This document shows positions 1 to 7,554 of a stretch of DNA of 12,939 nucleotides, one piece after another (the first letter of the stretch is position 1; every line of letters begins with the position of its first letter). This DNA comes from Cyanobium sp. M55B138 (GTDB taxonomy: Bacteria; Cyanobacteriota; Cyanobacteriia; PCC-6307; Cyanobiaceae), in the NCBI GenBank assembly GCA_018400215.1, contig JAGYNF010000020.1:1-12939 (forward strand), in the 5' to 3' direction. The notes under the pieces were generated by a model. The model was given only the letters and a program-made list of their open reading frames with translations. It searched no databases and was not told where the DNA came from. Made by a program: the position numbers and the translations under genes.

Positions 1-525
1 GCCGACCTGCAGCGCCGCTTTCTGCGGGTGATCGCCACCGGTCTGGGGGTGCATCGGGAGTTCTTTGACGCCGTCGTGCGCGACGCCCCCACCCTGAGCC
101 GGGCGATCCACTACCCGCCCATGGCGGCGGCTCCTGCCGGCGGCCACCTGTGGGCTGCTGCCCATGGTGACATCAACCTGATCACCGCCCTGCCCCGGGC
201 CACGGCGCCAGGCCTGCAGGTGCTGGTGGCTGGGGCCTGGGTGGATGCGGTGGCACCGGAGGGGCAGGTGATCCTCAACAGCGGCCTGATGCTGGAGCGG
301 CTCAGCAACGGCCGCATTCCCACTGGCTGGCACCGGGTGGTGGCGCCTGGGGGCAGCAGCGGCAGCCGCCTGAGCGTGGTGCAGTTCTGCCATCCCACCC
401 CGAGCACGGTGCTCAACCCCCTGGCCAGTTGCATCGATGGGCAGCATCCGCAGCGCTACGCCGCCCTGCTGGCGGCCGATGCCCTCGAAGATGTGCTGTA
501 TCGCATCAACCTGCTGCATGGCTGA
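1..525 (+). CDS. 2OG-Fe(II) dioxygenase, isopenicillin N synthase-like (3' part)
   Basis: This is the C-terminal 174 residues of a gene whose start lies before the window; the frame is open from base 1. It reads as the catalytic jelly-roll half of a non-heme iron, 2-oxoglutarate-dependent oxygenase of the isopenicillin N synthase superfamily. An H-x-D pair (AHGDINL, His 163-165, Asp 169-171) and a distal His in GWHRVV (331-333) form the 2-His-1-carboxylate iron site. The R-x-S pair in SRLSVVQF (Arg 367-369) is where this family anchors the 2-oxoglutarate carboxylate. Family members hydroxylate, desaturate or cyclise small molecules, but the substrate cannot be told from sequence. The gene overlaps the following rhomboid gene by up to 8 bases, suggesting one transcript. 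The family call is firm. The specific reaction is unknown, and no secondary-metabolite cluster is visible next to it. Confidence 0.88.
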   Translation, partial: ADLQRRFLRVIATGLGVHREFFDAVVRDAPTLSRAIHYPPMAAAPAGGHLWAAAHGDINLITALPRATAPGLQVLVAGAWVDAVAPEGQVILNSGLMLERLSNGRIPTGWHRVVAPGGSSGSRLSVVQFCHPTPSTVLNPLASCIDGQHPQRYAALLAADALEDVLYRINLLHG

Positions 526-1111
526 CGAGATGGCTGACAACACCGTGTCCCTGGCGCGCCGCCTCGACCAGGGGCTGGCCCGGCTGGGGGGCAACCTGGT
601 GATTCCCCTGGCGCTGCTGGCCGTGGCCTGGGGCCAGGAGCTGGTGGACCAGCTGGTGTTCGGCGGGCGCTGGAACCTGCCGATGCTGCCGGGGGGCTCC
701 TTCGTTGGAGTGCTCACGGCCCCGTTCAGCCATAGCGGCTTCCAGCACCTGATCGGCAACAGCCTGGTGTTCCTGCCCCTGTCGTGGCTGGTGCTGCTGC
801 GGGGCCGGCGCGACTACCTGGCGGTGTGGCTGGGGGTCTACCTGGCTGCCATTCCGGTATGGCTGTGGTGGCCGGTGGGCAGCCATGGCCTCTCCGGCGT
901 GGTGTATGGCCTGCTGGGCTACCTGCTGGTGATCGGCTGGTTGGAAAAACGGCCCCTATCGATCCTGCTCTCCCTGGTGGCGCTGGTGGGCTACGGCGGA
1001 GTGCTGCCCAGCCTGATCCCGCTCTTTTCGCCAGCGGGGGTGAGCTGGATCGGCCACCTGAGCGGTTTCGCCGGCGGCGTGCTGGCGGCCCTGGCGGTGT
1101 TCCGCGAATGA
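518..1111 (+). CDS. Rhomboid family intramembrane serine protease
   Basis: A 197-residue, very hydrophobic protein with about six membrane segments (roughly residues 25-40, 80-96, 100-117, 124-141, 146-165 and 176-195). The rhomboid signature is present: G-x-S-G in HGLSGVVYG with nucleophile Ser126, the catalytic His180 in IGHLSGFAGG, and the H-x-x-x-N motif His77/Asn81 in HLIGN that helps form the oxyanion hole. Rhomboids cleave transmembrane segments of other membrane proteins within the bilayer; the substrate here is unknown. I chose the ATG at 518, which overlaps the upstream stop by 8 bases. The in-frame ATG at 530, preceded by a weak GAG, is an alternative that removes four residues. 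The 3' end overlaps the alpha/beta hydrolase start by four bases (ATGA). The length is normal for a minimal bacterial rhomboid without extra domains. Confidence 0.9.
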   Translation: MADEMADNTVSLARRLDQGLARLGGNLVIPLALLAVAWGQELVDQLVFGGRWNLPMLPGGSFVGVLTAPFSHSGFQHLIGNSLVFLPLSWLVLLRGRRDYLAVWLGVYLAAIPVWLWWPVGSHGLSGVVYGLLGYLLVIGWLEKRPLSILLSLVALVGYGGVLPSLIPLFSPAGVSWIGHLSGFAGGVLAALAVFRE

Positions 1112-1821
1112 ACGGCCTGCAGCCCGCGCCCACTCTGATCCTGGGGGGCTTCCTGATCACGGTCGAGGCCTATGGCCCCATGGCCGCGGCCATCGCGGCC
1201 GCCACGGAGCAGCGGGTGGCGGTGGTGCCAGCCAGCCGTGGCGATTGGCTGCTCACCAGCTGGACCCTGGGCTGGAGCCGCCTGCTCGATCGCGCCCAGG
1301 CCCTGCTGCTGGAGTTGGCGGCGGCCTCGCCCACGGGCCGGGTGAACCTGGTGGGCCACAGCTCCGGCGGCGTGATGCTGCGGCTGCTGCTGGGCGATGA
1401 ACCCTTCGCCGGCCGGCTCTACGGCCACAGGGCTCAGGTGCAGAGCCTGGTGAGCCTGGGCAGCCCCCACCAGGCGATCCGCGGCACGGCATTGCGTCAG
1501 CTCGTGGATCAGCGCTATCCCGGTGCCTTCTTCGTGGATCAGTTGGCCTACCTGGCGGTGGCCGGCGCGGTCACGCCGGAGCAGCTGCGCCCCCGCGCCC
1601 AGCGCTTGATGGCCCGCTCCTACAGCGCGATCAACAACAACCCCAGCAGCCGCGGCGACGGCCTGGTGCCCCTCAGCTCCGCCCTGCTGGCCGGCGCCGA
1701 GCCGCTGCTGCTGGAGGGCGTGGGCCACGGCGGCTGGTTTGCCGAGCGCTGGTACGGCAGCGTCGACGTGCTGCCCTTGTGGGTGCCGTGGCTGACTGGA
1801 GATCCTCCCCGGCAGCCCTAG
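1108..1821 (+). CDS. Alpha/beta hydrolase, lipase/esterase-like
   Basis: A 237-residue protein starting at an ATG that shares four bases (ATGA, 1108-1111) with the rhomboid stop, so coupled translation is likely. The nucleophile elbow G-x-S-x-G is seen as VGHSSGGVM, with Ser85 as the expected nucleophile. A LGSPH segment (117-121) follows, as in many lipase-like hydrolases. Plausible completion of the triad comes from Asp184 in RGDGLVPLS and His207 in GVGHGGW near the C-terminus. The N-terminal part (PTLILGGFL, then a small-residue-rich helix) fits the first strands of the fold, and there is no convincing signal peptide. The family hydrolyses ester or acyl bonds of lipids or small molecules, but the substrate cannot be assigned. 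Pairing with a rhomboid and HemJ hints at a membrane-linked role; that is inference only. Confidence 0.82.
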   Translation: MNGLQPAPTLILGGFLITVEAYGPMAAAIAAATEQRVAVVPASRGDWLLTSWTLGWSRLLDRAQALLLELAAASPTGRVNLVGHSSGGVMLRLLLGDEPFAGRLYGHRAQVQSLVSLGSPHQAIRGTALRQLVDQRYPGAFFVDQLAYLAVAGAVTPEQLRPRAQRLMARSYSAINNNPSSRGDGLVPLSSALLAGAEPLLLEGVGHGGWFAERWYGSVDVLPLWVPWLTGDPPRQP

Positions 1822-1822
1822 C

Positions 1823-2452
1823 GTGGCCGCTGCGATCGCCCCACTCACCGGCATGGTGCTTGCCTTTGCCTGGCCGCCCGAGGCCTACCTCTGGTTCAAG
1901 ACCCTGCACATCGTGGGGGTGGTGGTGTGGTTCGCCGGGCTCTTCTATCTGGTGCGCCTGTTCATCTACCACCGCGAGGCGGCTGAGCTGGAGCCGCCCC
2001 TGCGCCAGGCCTTTGAAGCCCAATACGCCCTGATGGAGCGGCGGCTGGCCAACATCATCACCACCCCCGGCATGGTGGTGGCCGTGGTGTGCGCCGTGGG
2101 CCTGCTGAGCGTGAACCCCGCCTGGCTGCAGCAGGGCTGGATGCACGCCAAGCTGGCCTTCGTGCTCGCCCTGCTGGCCTACCACGCCTTCTGCTACCGG
2201 CTGATGGGCCGTCTGCGCCAGGGGCAATGCTTGTGGAGCGGTCGCCAGCTGCGGGCCCTCAATGAACTGCCCACCCTGCTGCTGGTGATCGTGGTGATGC
2301 TGGTGGTGTTCAAGAACCAGTTCCCCACCGGAGCTGCCACCTGGTTCCTGGTCGCCCTCGTGGTGGCCATGGCCGCCTCGATTCAGTTCTATGCCCGCTG
2401 GCGGCGATTGCGGGCCGAGCGCCAGGCTGCCGAGTTGGCGGCCGGTGGCTGA
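1823..2452 (+). CDS. hemJ: Protoporphyrinogen IX oxidase HemJ (UPF0093 type)
   Basis: A 209-residue membrane protein matching the cyanobacterial HemJ family, which oxidises protoporphyrinogen IX to protoporphyrin IX ahead of the heme/chlorophyll branch point. Family-typical features are the first helix with WFKTLHIVGVVVWFAGLFYL (His29), the loop FIYHREA, a second polar His/Lys pair in GWMHAKLAF (His108, Lys110), and the motif LNELPTLLL (147-151). Four to five hydrophobic segments are visible, and the C-terminal tail is basic (RWRRLRAER). The GTG at 1823 begins one base after the hydrolase stop, and the ATG at 1853 (residue 11) is an equally plausible start that still precedes the conserved region. 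Neither has a Shine-Dalgarno. The downstream gene begins directly after the TGA stop (TGAGTG). Length is in the normal range for the family. Confidence 0.92.
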   Translation: MAAAIAPLTGMVLAFAWPPEAYLWFKTLHIVGVVVWFAGLFYLVRLFIYHREAAELEPPLRQAFEAQYALMERRLANIITTPGMVVAVVCAVGLLSVNPAWLQQGWMHAKLAFVLALLAYHAFCYRLMGRLRQGQCLWSGRQLRALNELPTLLLVIVVMLVVFKNQFPTGAATWFLVALVVAMAASIQFYARWRRLRAERQAAELAAGG

Positions 2453-3127
2453 GTGATCTCCCCTCCCCCCCTGCGGCAGCTGAGCCATCCCCTGGCACCT
2501 GTTCTGGCGGGGGTCTCGCCGGCCTGCTGCCCCACCCGGCTCAACTTCCACTGCCATACCGTCTGCAGCGACGGCAGTCTCCAGCCCGAAGAACTGGCCG
2601 AACAGGCAATCGCCATCGGCCTGGAACACCTGGCCGTGACCGACCACCACGGGATCGAGGGCAGCAACCGGGTGGCGGTCGCCCTGGCTGCCGCGCGCCA
2701 GGCCGGCGTGGCCGTGCCCACCCTCTGGCGGGGGGTGGAGATCAGCTGCCTGCTGGAGGGCTGCCTGGTGCACGTGCTCGCCCTCGGCTTTGCCGAGGAG
2801 CACCCCAGCCTTCACCCCTACCTGCAGGGCAGCAGCGTGGTGGGGCCGGCCCTGAGAGCCGGGGCGGTGCTCTCCGCGATCCGGGAAGCGGGCGGCCTGG
2901 CCCTGCTGGCCCACCCGGCCCGCTACCGCCTGCCCTTCACCACCCTGATCGCCGCAGCGGCCGATCTGGGCTTCGATGGGGCCGAAACCTGGTACGACTA
3001 CGCCCTGCAGCCCCGCTGGCAGGCCACGCCGGTGGTCTGCGACGCCATTGCGCGGGCCATGGCCAGTCGTGGCCTTTTGCAGAGTTGTGGTACCGATACC
3101 CATGGCCTGGACCTCCGCGGCCGCTAG
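2453..3127 (+). CDS. PHP-domain metal-dependent phosphoesterase
   Basis: A 224-residue stand-alone PHP domain (polymerase and histidinol phosphatase superfamily) with a full set of metal ligands. These are H-x-H in NFHCHTVCSDG (His33, His35, Asp40), TDHHG (Asp64-His66), Glu96 in GVEISC, His107, His154 in LLAHPARY, and the closing D-x-H in GTDTHG (Asp215, His217). Known relatives hydrolyse phosphoesters such as 3',5'-nucleoside bisphosphates or act as 5'-3' nucleases, and this set of ligands implies an active di- or tri-metal enzyme. The GTG start abuts the hemJ stop with no gap, and no upstream ATG in frame is available. The N-terminal 30 residues are proline-rich and not part of the domain. 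It ends in a short tail (LDLRGR). The true substrate is unknown. Confidence 0.88.
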   Translation: MISPPPLRQLSHPLAPVLAGVSPACCPTRLNFHCHTVCSDGSLQPEELAEQAIAIGLEHLAVTDHHGIEGSNRVAVALAAARQAGVAVPTLWRGVEISCLLEGCLVHVLALGFAEEHPSLHPYLQGSSVVGPALRAGAVLSAIREAGGLALLAHPARYRLPFTTLIAAAADLGFDGAETWYDYALQPRWQATPVVCDAIARAMASRGLLQSCGTDTHGLDLRGR

Positions 3128-3157
3128 GGTTTGGTGACGCCTGCCCCCAGCTTGTCG

Positions 3158-3745
3158 ATGGGTCTGTTAAATCGCCTTTTCTCGTTTGTGTCCGGTGGCT
3201 CCGGTGGTGCCGGTGCGAAGGGCGCCTCCGCCTCGGGTCCCAAGGCCCGCAAGCCCGTCGAGACGGTGTATCTCGCCGCGGATGAGGCCAGCAGCCTTGG
3301 CGATGTGACGTTCATGCGTCGCTCCAACACCATCCGCCGCACCTTCCCCGGCACCGTCAACAGTCCCGGCACCAAGGAGATGGTGGCGGAGGTGGCCTCG
3401 ATGGAAGCCAGCCTGGAGAGGGTCTCCGAGGGGTTGCCCGGCACCGAGGTGAAGGAGGTGGCCGTGAATCTCACCGGCGGCGTGCCGAAGCCGGTGAAGA
3501 AGACCTTCGCCCAACCCATGTCCCAGGCGGAGCTCGACCAACGCAAGCGCGGTTCCTCCCTCGGTGTGAATCGGCCCGGTGTGCCGGCCGCCGCCCCCAA
3601 GGAGCAGCAGCCGATCCCCGCGGCGGGCAGTGCTCCGGCAGCCACGGCTCCAGCGGCCAGTGAGCCCCAGGAGAGCGCGCTGCGTACGGCCAAGCCCGGG
3701 GTGATCGACCCCTTCAAGCAGATGGCCAGGGATCTCAACAACTGA
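3158..3745 (+). CDS. Conserved-looking protein of unknown function, partly disordered
   Basis: A 195-residue protein that I do not recognise. The ATG at 3158 gives an N-terminus MGLLNRLFSFVSGG, a short amphipathic helix-like segment. A TTG at 3131 would add nine residues and is less likely. A glycine/alanine linker follows, then an ordered-looking core around residues 34-100 (KPVETVYLAADEASSLGD, MRRSNTIRRTFPG, EMVAEVASMEASLERV), then KEVAVNLTGG. The second half is a low-complexity Pro/Ala/Gln stretch (about 138-180), and the end is VIDPFKQMARDLNN. The mixture of an amphipathic N-terminus, a small folded core and a disordered tail would fit an adaptor or regulatory protein, but that is inference. 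It lies 30 bases after the PHP gene on the same strand, so it may share its transcript. It converges on cobN with 26 bases between the stops. Confidence 0.8.
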   Translation: MGLLNRLFSFVSGGSGGAGAKGASASGPKARKPVETVYLAADEASSLGDVTFMRRSNTIRRTFPGTVNSPGTKEMVAEVASMEASLERVSEGLPGTEVKEVAVNLTGGVPKPVKKTFAQPMSQAELDQRKRGSSLGVNRPGVPAAAPKEQQPIPAAGSAPAATAPAASEPQESALRTAKPGVIDPFKQMARDLNN

Positions 3746-3775
3746 GCCAGGCCGCTGCGCAGCAGTGGGGCTCAG
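3742..3775. terminator. Possible bidirectional hairpin between convergent gene ends
   Basis: CTGAGCC (3742-3748) and GGCTCAG (3769-3775) form a perfect 7-bp stem, and a second palindrome GCTGCGCAGC (3754-3763) sits in the loop. Each outer arm contains the stop codon of one of the convergent genes: TGA of the 195-residue gene and TGA of cobN on the other strand. There is no run of T on either side, so an ordinary intrinsic terminator is not demonstrated. It is the only structure in the 26-base gap. Confidence 0.35.
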
Positions 3776-6700
3776 GCCTGTTCCACCAGGGCCTCCGTGT
3801 CGAGCACCAGCTGGCGCAGGTTGGCCAGCTGGGGCGCTGCCGCTCCACTCCAGAGCCCCCGGTGGTGGGCCTCCAGCAGGCGCTCAGCCATGTCCCGCAG
3901 GGCCCAGGGGTTGCTGCTTTGCAGAAAGGCACGCACCTCGGCTGCCCCCAGCCACTGGTCACAGATGGCCCCGTAGCTCCAGTCGGGCACCCGCCCTGTG
4001 CTGGCGTCGTAGGCGAACAGGTAGTCCAGGCTGGCGGCCATCTCGAAACCGCCCTTGTAGCCGTGGCGCTGCATCGCCCCAATCCAACGGGGATTGAGCA
4101 GGCGAGAGCGCAGCACTTTGTCGAATTCCTTCTCCAGCCGGTGCACCCGGGGCCGGCTGCTGCGGGAGTGGTCGGCAAACCAGGCGGCCGGGGCCTTCCC
4201 CTGCAACGACTCGGCGGCCGCGCTCAGGCCGCCGTGGAACTGGTAGTAATCGTCGGAATCGAGCAGGTCGTGCTCCCGGTTGTCCTGGTTGTGCAGCACC
4301 ACCTGCACTGAAGCCAGCCGCTGCAGCAGCCCAGGGCGATCGGCCAGGGCCTCGATTCCACCGCCAGCACCACTGCCCCCCCCGGGGCTGTCGCTCGAGG
4401 CGGTGTAACGCCAACTGCTCCAGTTGAGAAAGGCCTCGCCCAGGTCGGCGCGCTGCTCCCACTGGCCGCTGTCGATCAACCCCTGCAGGCCCGCTCCGTA
4501 GGCCCCGGGGGCAGAGCCGTAGACCCGGGCGGCATGGCCCTCCCGCCGGGCCGTTGCGGCCAGGGGATTCTGCAGCTCCGGTTCGTCCAGATCGGCCACC
4601 AGGGCCGTGGCCCGGTTGATCCAGCTCACCAGCTGGGGGAAGGCGTCCCGGAACAGGCCGGAAATGCGCAGGGTCACATCCACCCGCGGCCGCCCCAGCA
4701 GCTGCAGCGGGATCACCTCCAGGTCCACCATCCGCCGGGTCGGGCCGTCCCACACCGGCCGCACCCCCAGCAGGGCCAGGGCCTGGGCGATGTCCTCCCC
4801 ACCGTTGCGCATCGTGCTGGTGCCCCACACCGAGAGCGCCAGGCTGCGCAGGTGCTCCCCCTCCTCCTGGAGGTGCAGCTCCAGCAGCAATTCGCCACTG
4901 CGCCGGCCCAGATCCCAGGCCGCTTCTGTGGGCAATCCGCGCAGGTCCACCGAATAGAAATTGCGGCCCGTGGGCAGCAGATCCGGCCGACCCCGGGTCG
5001 GGGCTCCGGAGGGTCCAGCGGCAATCCGCCTCCCATCCAGGCCGGCGAGAAAGGCCTGCTGCTCCCGCTCGCCACAGAGCAGCAGCCGGGGCACCAGCAC
5101 CTCCCGCAGGTGCTCAACCACGGCCGCGGTGGCAGGGCCGGGGGGAACCCAATCGCGGCCCGCCGGGGCCAGGGCCCAGCGGCACACCTGCAGCGCCTCC
5201 GCCTCCAGCATCTCCACCCCATCACCGACCCGGCGGGCCGGAGCCAGCCGCTGCCGATCAGCGGCCTCCAGCAGTTGCTCCTCCGGATCGCTCCAGGGAT
5301 CGAGGTCCAGGCCCTGGTCCCTCGCCAGGGCCTGGGTGAGGCCGGGCAGGCCGGCCTGGGGGGCTCGAGCCAGGCAGAGCAGCAGCTCCGCCAGGTCGTC
5401 ATCGGCCGGCAGGCTGCCGAAGCGGTGCAGCCCCAGGCGGATCTGGGCCTCCTTCAGCTCGCAGAGGTAGCCATCGGCGGCGTCCAGCCGCGCATCCAGA
5501 TCCCCCTCAATGGCCATCGGCAGCTCCAGCTCGCCGAGCTGGAGGCCCAACTGCTCGCGCAGCAGCTGGGCCCGCTCAGCACCGCCCACCTGGGTCGCCT
5601 CCCAATACTCATCCAGCAACACCTCCAGCCGCTGGAGGTCGCCGTAGAGCCCGGCCCGGCCCAGGGGCGGGGTGAGGTGGTCGAGGATCACGGCCTGGCT
5701 GCGGCGCTTGGCCTGGGAGCCCTCGCCGGGGTCGTTGACGATGAAGGGATAGAGGTGCGGCAGGGGGCCCAGGGCCCATTCCGGAAAGCAGTCGGCCGAG
5801 AGCCCCAGCCCCTTGCCCGGCAACCACTCCAGGTTGCCGTGCTTGCCCACATGCACCACGGCATGGGCGCCGAAACTTTGCCGCAACCAGAGGTATTGGG
5901 CCAGATAGGCGTGGGTGGGGGGTAGGTCGGGCGAGTGGTAGCTGAGGCTGGGGTCGCGGTCGTAGCCCCGCTCCGGCTGGATCAGCACCACCACGGCCCC
6001 ATAGCCCACCCCCCGAATCGGGAAGCCCAACCCGCCCCCCGGGCCACGCACCACGGCGGCGTCCTGCTCCGGTGGGCCCCACACCGCTTCCAGCCGCTGT
6101 CGCCCCGCGGGCGGCAACGTTGCATACCACTGGCAGTAGAGCGCCAGGGGCAGGTGGGCCAGGGCAGGCCGATGGCTGCTTTCCGGATCGTTGCTGAGGC
6201 CCGCCAGCAGCGATTGGATCAGCCCCTCTCCCGTGGCCGGCAGGGGCCCCTCCAGGGCGTAGCCGGCGGCCGCCAGCCAGCCCAGCATGGCGGCTGTTGA
6301 CGCTGGGGTATCCAACCCCACCCCGTTGGCCAGGCGACCGTTGCGGGTGGGGTAGTTGGCCAGCACCAGGGCAATGCGGCGCTGGGGGGCGGCCGTGCAG
6401 CGCAGCCGGATCCAGGCGGCCGCCAGTTGGGCCACCCAGGCCAGTCGCTCCTGGTCTGGGCGGTAGCGCAGCAGGGCAGAGCCCAGCTGGGCACTGCTGC
6501 TCACGCACTCCTTGAAGGCCCCGATCCGGGTGGTGATCCGGCCATCGAGCTCCGGCAGGGCCACCTGCAGGGTCAGGTCGGTGGGGCAGAGGCCAATGCT
6601 GCTGGCCTGCCAGCGCTGCCGCGGCTGGCTGCTGCTGAGCAGCTGCAGCACCGGCACCTGCAGCGCTTCCCACAGGGGGGCCCCCAGGCTGGCCTCCTCA

Positions 6701-7485
6701 AAGTGCACCGAGGCAAAGGAGGTGCAGCACAGCACCGCCTCCACGCGCTCGCGCCGCAACAGATCAATCACCCCCTGCTGCACCGCCCCATCGCGCAGCC
6801 CACTCACCCAGAGGGTGCGGGGACACAGGCCCTGCTGCCGCAGCTGCTCCAGCAGGGCCGTGATCAGGCCCAGATCGCCCGCCTGCCAGAGGGCCCGATA
6901 GGCGATCACGCCGATGCGAGCCCCACCGTCGTCGCGCCAGTCATGGGGGAAGGGATCCGGCAGGGGCTCGGGCCTGGGGAGCGGCGGGACCTGGCCCCGC
7001 AGCAGGACCGCCAGGGCCTGCAGCAGGAGCCGCGTGTTCAGCGGGCCGCCGATGCGCAGGCAGCGGGCCAGGGCCACGCTCAGATCGGGATCGGCCGTGC
7101 CCAGGGCGGCCAGGGCCTCCTCCTCCTCAGCGGTGCCGGCCAGCACCAACAACTGGCGGTCTGTGCCGGATTCGGCCCAGTGCCGCAGCCGCTCGAGGCC
7201 ATAGCTCCAATGGCCCCGGCCACCCAGCAGACGCACCAGCACGATCCTGGCCTGGCTCACCGTGGTCGCCAGGTAGTGGTCAATCACGGCGGGATGGCCC
7301 AGGGCCGCCAGATTCAGGCCGCGCAGCTCGGCCCCGAGCAGTTGGGGTTCCGCCTGCAGCAGGGCCTCGAGGGTGAGCAGATCGGTGTCGGCACTGGTGA
7401 GCAGCAGCACCTCCGCCGGCGCCTGCTCGATGAAGGCGGCGACGTCATCGCTTGAGGCCCCCGGTAGCGCTGCCAGTCTGTGCAT
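3772..7485 (-). CDS. cobN: Cobaltochelatase large subunit CobN
   Basis: A 1237-residue protein of the CobN/ChlH (BchH) superfamily, the porphyrin- or corrin-binding subunit of class I ATP-dependent metal chelatases. CobN inserts Co2+ into hydrogenobyrinic acid a,c-diamide in aerobic cobalamin synthesis. Evidence for CobN rather than the magnesium chelatase subunit ChlH is the motif VHVGKHGNLEWLPGK (about 544-558), where ChlH typically has a G-T-H-G variant. Further signals are LLGGRGHWSYGLE near the N-terminus, GSAPGAYGAGL (about 985-995), HNQDNREHDLLDSDDYY (from 1065), RHGYKGGFEMA (about 1138), and a C-terminal block FLQSSNPWALRDMAERLLEA. The start is the ATG at 7485, preceded at a good distance by AGGA; an open frame continues further upstream but runs into ilvE. 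No CobS/CobT gene is in the window. In cyanobacteria ChlI/ChlD are often proposed as the ATPase partners. Confidence 0.94.
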   Translation of the reverse strand: MHRLAALPGASSDDVAAFIEQAPAEVLLLTSADTDLLTLEALLQAEPQLLGAELRGLNLAALGHPAVIDHYLATTVSQARIVLVRLLGGRGHWSYGLERLRHWAESGTDRQLLVLAGTAEEEEALAALGTADPDLSVALARCLRIGGPLNTRLLLQALAVLLRGQVPPLPRPEPLPDPFPHDWRDDGGARIGVIAYRALWQAGDLGLITALLEQLRQQGLCPRTLWVSGLRDGAVQQGVIDLLRRERVEAVLCCTSFASVHFEEASLGAPLWEALQVPVLQLLSSSQPRQRWQASSIGLCPTDLTLQVALPELDGRITTRIGAFKECVSSSAQLGSALLRYRPDQERLAWVAQLAAAWIRLRCTAAPQRRIALVLANYPTRNGRLANGVGLDTPASTAAMLGWLAAAGYALEGPLPATGEGLIQSLLAGLSNDPESSHRPALAHLPLALYCQWYATLPPAGRQRLEAVWGPPEQDAAVVRGPGGGLGFPIRGVGYGAVVVLIQPERGYDRDPSLSYHSPDLPPTHAYLAQYLWLRQSFGAHAVVHVGKHGNLEWLPGKGLGLSADCFPEWALGPLPHLYPFIVNDPGEGSQAKRRSQAVILDHLTPPLGRAGLYGDLQRLEVLLDEYWEATQVGGAERAQLLREQLGLQLGELELPMAIEGDLDARLDAADGYLCELKEAQIRLGLHRFGSLPADDDLAELLLCLARAPQAGLPGLTQALARDQGLDLDPWSDPEEQLLEAADRQRLAPARRVGDGVEMLEAEALQVCRWALAPAGRDWVPPGPATAAVVEHLREVLVPRLLLCGEREQQAFLAGLDGRRIAAGPSGAPTRGRPDLLPTGRNFYSVDLRGLPTEAAWDLGRRSGELLLELHLQEEGEHLRSLALSVWGTSTMRNGGEDIAQALALLGVRPVWDGPTRRMVDLEVIPLQLLGRPRVDVTLRISGLFRDAFPQLVSWINRATALVADLDEPELQNPLAATARREGHAARVYGSAPGAYGAGLQGLIDSGQWEQRADLGEAFLNWSSWRYTASSDSPGGGSGAGGGIEALADRPGLLQRLASVQVVLHNQDNREHDLLDSDDYYQFHGGLSAAAESLQGKAPAAWFADHSRSSRPRVHRLEKEFDKVLRSRLLNPRWIGAMQRHGYKGGFEMAASLDYLFAYDASTGRVPDWSYGAICDQWLGAAEVRAFLQSSNPWALRDMAERLLEAHHRGLWSGAAAPQLANLRQLVLDTEALVEQA

Positions 7486-7554
7486 CCCCCCATCCTGCTG
7501 GCTGCAGTGAGAAGATCGGTGGCATTCCAGGCGCCTTGCCCGCATCCCGCTGTC
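7486..7554. promoter_or_regulatory. Divergent intergenic region between cobN and ilvE
   Basis: Only 69 bases separate the two start codons, so the promoters of cobN (-) and ilvE-metH (+) must lie here or reach into the flanking genes. No convincing -35/-10 pair, no inverted repeat typical of a repressor site, and no cobalamin riboswitch were recognised; the interval is too short for a full B12 riboswitch aptamer. Confidence 0.45.
7493..7496 (-). promoter_or_regulatory. Shine-Dalgarno-like AGGA before cobN
   Basis: On the - strand AGGA is followed by seven bases (T then six G) and the ATG at 7485. It is the clearest ribosome binding site seen in the window and supports this ATG as the cobN start over longer readings of the open frame. 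Confidence 0.55.

Noticed and set aside
1..525. A secondary-metabolite (beta-lactam-like) cluster suggested by the isopenicillin N synthase-type gene
   Set aside because: No peptide synthetase, tailoring enzyme or transporter is adjacent; the family also includes many general oxygenases.
1832..1839. One HIP1 octamer (GCGATCGC) at the hemJ start
   Set aside because: A single copy in about 13 kb of GC-rich DNA is near chance expectation, so it is not called a repeat family here.
1673..3103. A 476-residue open frame on the - strand across hemJ and the PHP gene
   Set aside because: Gln/His/Gly-rich, runs antisense through two genes with clear catalytic motifs, and shows no domain.
4534..5925. 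A 463-residue open frame on the + strand inside cobN
   Set aside because: Gln/Pro/Leu-rich mirror frame of cobN without a motif.
3772..7485. Reading the large - strand gene as magnesium chelatase ChlH
   Set aside because: The HVGKHGNLEWLPGK motif and the N- and C-terminal blocks match CobN better than ChlH.
7486..7554. A possible cobalamin riboswitch ahead of cobN or ilvE-metH
   Set aside because: The spacer is only 69 bases and lacks a B12-box-like sequence; a full aptamer would not fit.
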